64,000 nt of DNA from Mycobacterium sp. SMC-2 (lineage in GTDB: Bacteria > Actinomycetota > Actinomycetes > Mycobacteriales > Mycobacteriaceae): positions 3,472,001-3,536,000 of the forward strand of contig NZ_CP079863.1 in NCBI RefSeq assembly GCF_025263485.1, read 5' to 3'. Position 1 is the first letter of the stretch. The number at the start of each line of letters is the position of its first letter. This document shows positions 63,524-64,000 of this stretch, one piece after another. Below the pieces are notes generated by a model. It did no database searches. It worked only from the letters and a program-made list of their open reading frames with translations, and had not been told where the DNA came from. The translations under genes and the position numbers were made by a program.

Positions 63524-64000
63524 CCATCCACGCCGCCGCCAGGCCGCAGCCGACATCGAGCGCACAACGATCCACGAAACCAACGGAGGGAGCCGGCGTT
63601 GACTCCGGTCGCCATGAACCGGGTCGCGGCGGGGCGCAGTGCTTCTGTTCCGGCTAAATAGGGCCGAAATACCCCGGCTGAAGGGGCCCAAAGCACCTTG
63701 AGGAAGGCCTTCAGATCAGCGACACTCGGGAGGTCGTGACCCCGCGCGGGGAGGGGAAGGAAATAACCGAAAACAACATTTTTGTCGCGGTGCCCCGTTC
63801 TGCAGGACTCTGGGACACGCGTACCAGCAACTTTTCCTAGTCGGGCGGTCAGGGGTTTGCTGTGATCGCGGTGGAGCGAGATAATCCGGGCCAGACGCTG
63901 TTACTGTGGCGTTACCAAAAGTGAATTCGTCCTACCGTCAAGTGAACAGTTGCAAACAGGCGGCTTCCGAAAGGGCTTCAAGGGTCGCCGTCATCTACTC
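63524..64000. other. region downstream of PPE26 copy 2 to the window edge
   Basis: 477 bases with no recognised gene. It should be the leader of the next ESX-5 gene, which in M. tuberculosis order would be a PE or esx gene. A pair of 21-bp repeats lies at 63921-63962. Confidence 0.5.
63921..63962 (+). repeat. two tandem 21-bp repeats (RTGAAY type)
   Basis: GTGAAT at 63921 and GTGAAC at 63942 are 21 bases apart, and the first unit ends CCGTCAA like the units at 54277 and 58621. It is in the same orientation as the other two arrays. Confidence 0.55.

Overview
The window reads as a chromosomal segment of a slow-growing Mycobacterium. It is GC-rich throughout and carries the left half of an ESX-5 type VII secretion locus in the M. 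tuberculosis order: malQ, eccB5, eccC5, cyp143, a 3Fe-4S ferredoxin, then PPE/PE/PPE genes. It is also rich in families typical of the genus: TetR regulators, P450s, FadD, WS/DGAT, a cutinase, a Ddn-like protein, a mycofactocin-type SDR and a DUF222/13E12 protein. No tRNA, rRNA or CRISPR array is visible. ESX-5 is confined to slow growers, which is the basis for that assignment; the species was not determined.

Layout. 1-3.4 kb: a cut-off DUF222 protein, a DUF1214-type protein and a PAPS sulfotransferase, divergent from a TetR gene whose probable operator contains its own start codon. 4.1-10.6 kb: a tight six-gene minus-strand operon (TetR, P450, SDR, amidohydrolase, M24 peptidase-fold enzyme, and a second M24 protein that has lost four of five metal ligands). 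10.7-19.5 kb: small genes, including a Ddn-like protein, a lipoprotein, a SigF-family sigma factor with a possible coupled 22-codon leader ORF, a cutinase and two TetR genes. 19.6-22.1 kb: an enoyl-CoA hydratase and an EspB-like secreted protein far from any ESX-1 genes.

22.1-32.2 kb: an eight-gene catabolic operon (mycofactocin-type SDR, E1-alpha, E1-beta, free-standing lipoyl domain, enoyl-CoA hydratase, FadD, Rieske oxygenase, KstD-like flavoprotein) with a divergent class III CoA-transferase. The operon suggests ring hydroxylation, dehydrogenation, CoA activation and alpha-keto or diketone cleavage, but no E2 core or E3 is present. 32.3-46.5 kb: a WS/DGAT, an ANTAR-only protein, an IclR regulator divergent from a flavin oxidase and a PhlG-like C-C hydrolase, a DUF4407 protein, a UsfY-like protein with a near-consensus SigF promoter, a cytochrome b/molybdenum oxidoreductase fusion, an F420 LLM enzyme and malQ.

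46.9-64 kb: the ESX-5 segment. A complete IS21-family element (54499-57132, 7-bp target duplication) sits between the ferredoxin gene and PPE25. After it come PPE25, PE18 and PPE26, and then near-identical second copies of PPE25 and PPE26 whose homology stops at or within about 20 bp of the CDS borders, which looks like gene conversion. RTGAAC-type motifs spaced exactly 21 bp apart occur at three intergenic places in this segment and are not explained by the genes.
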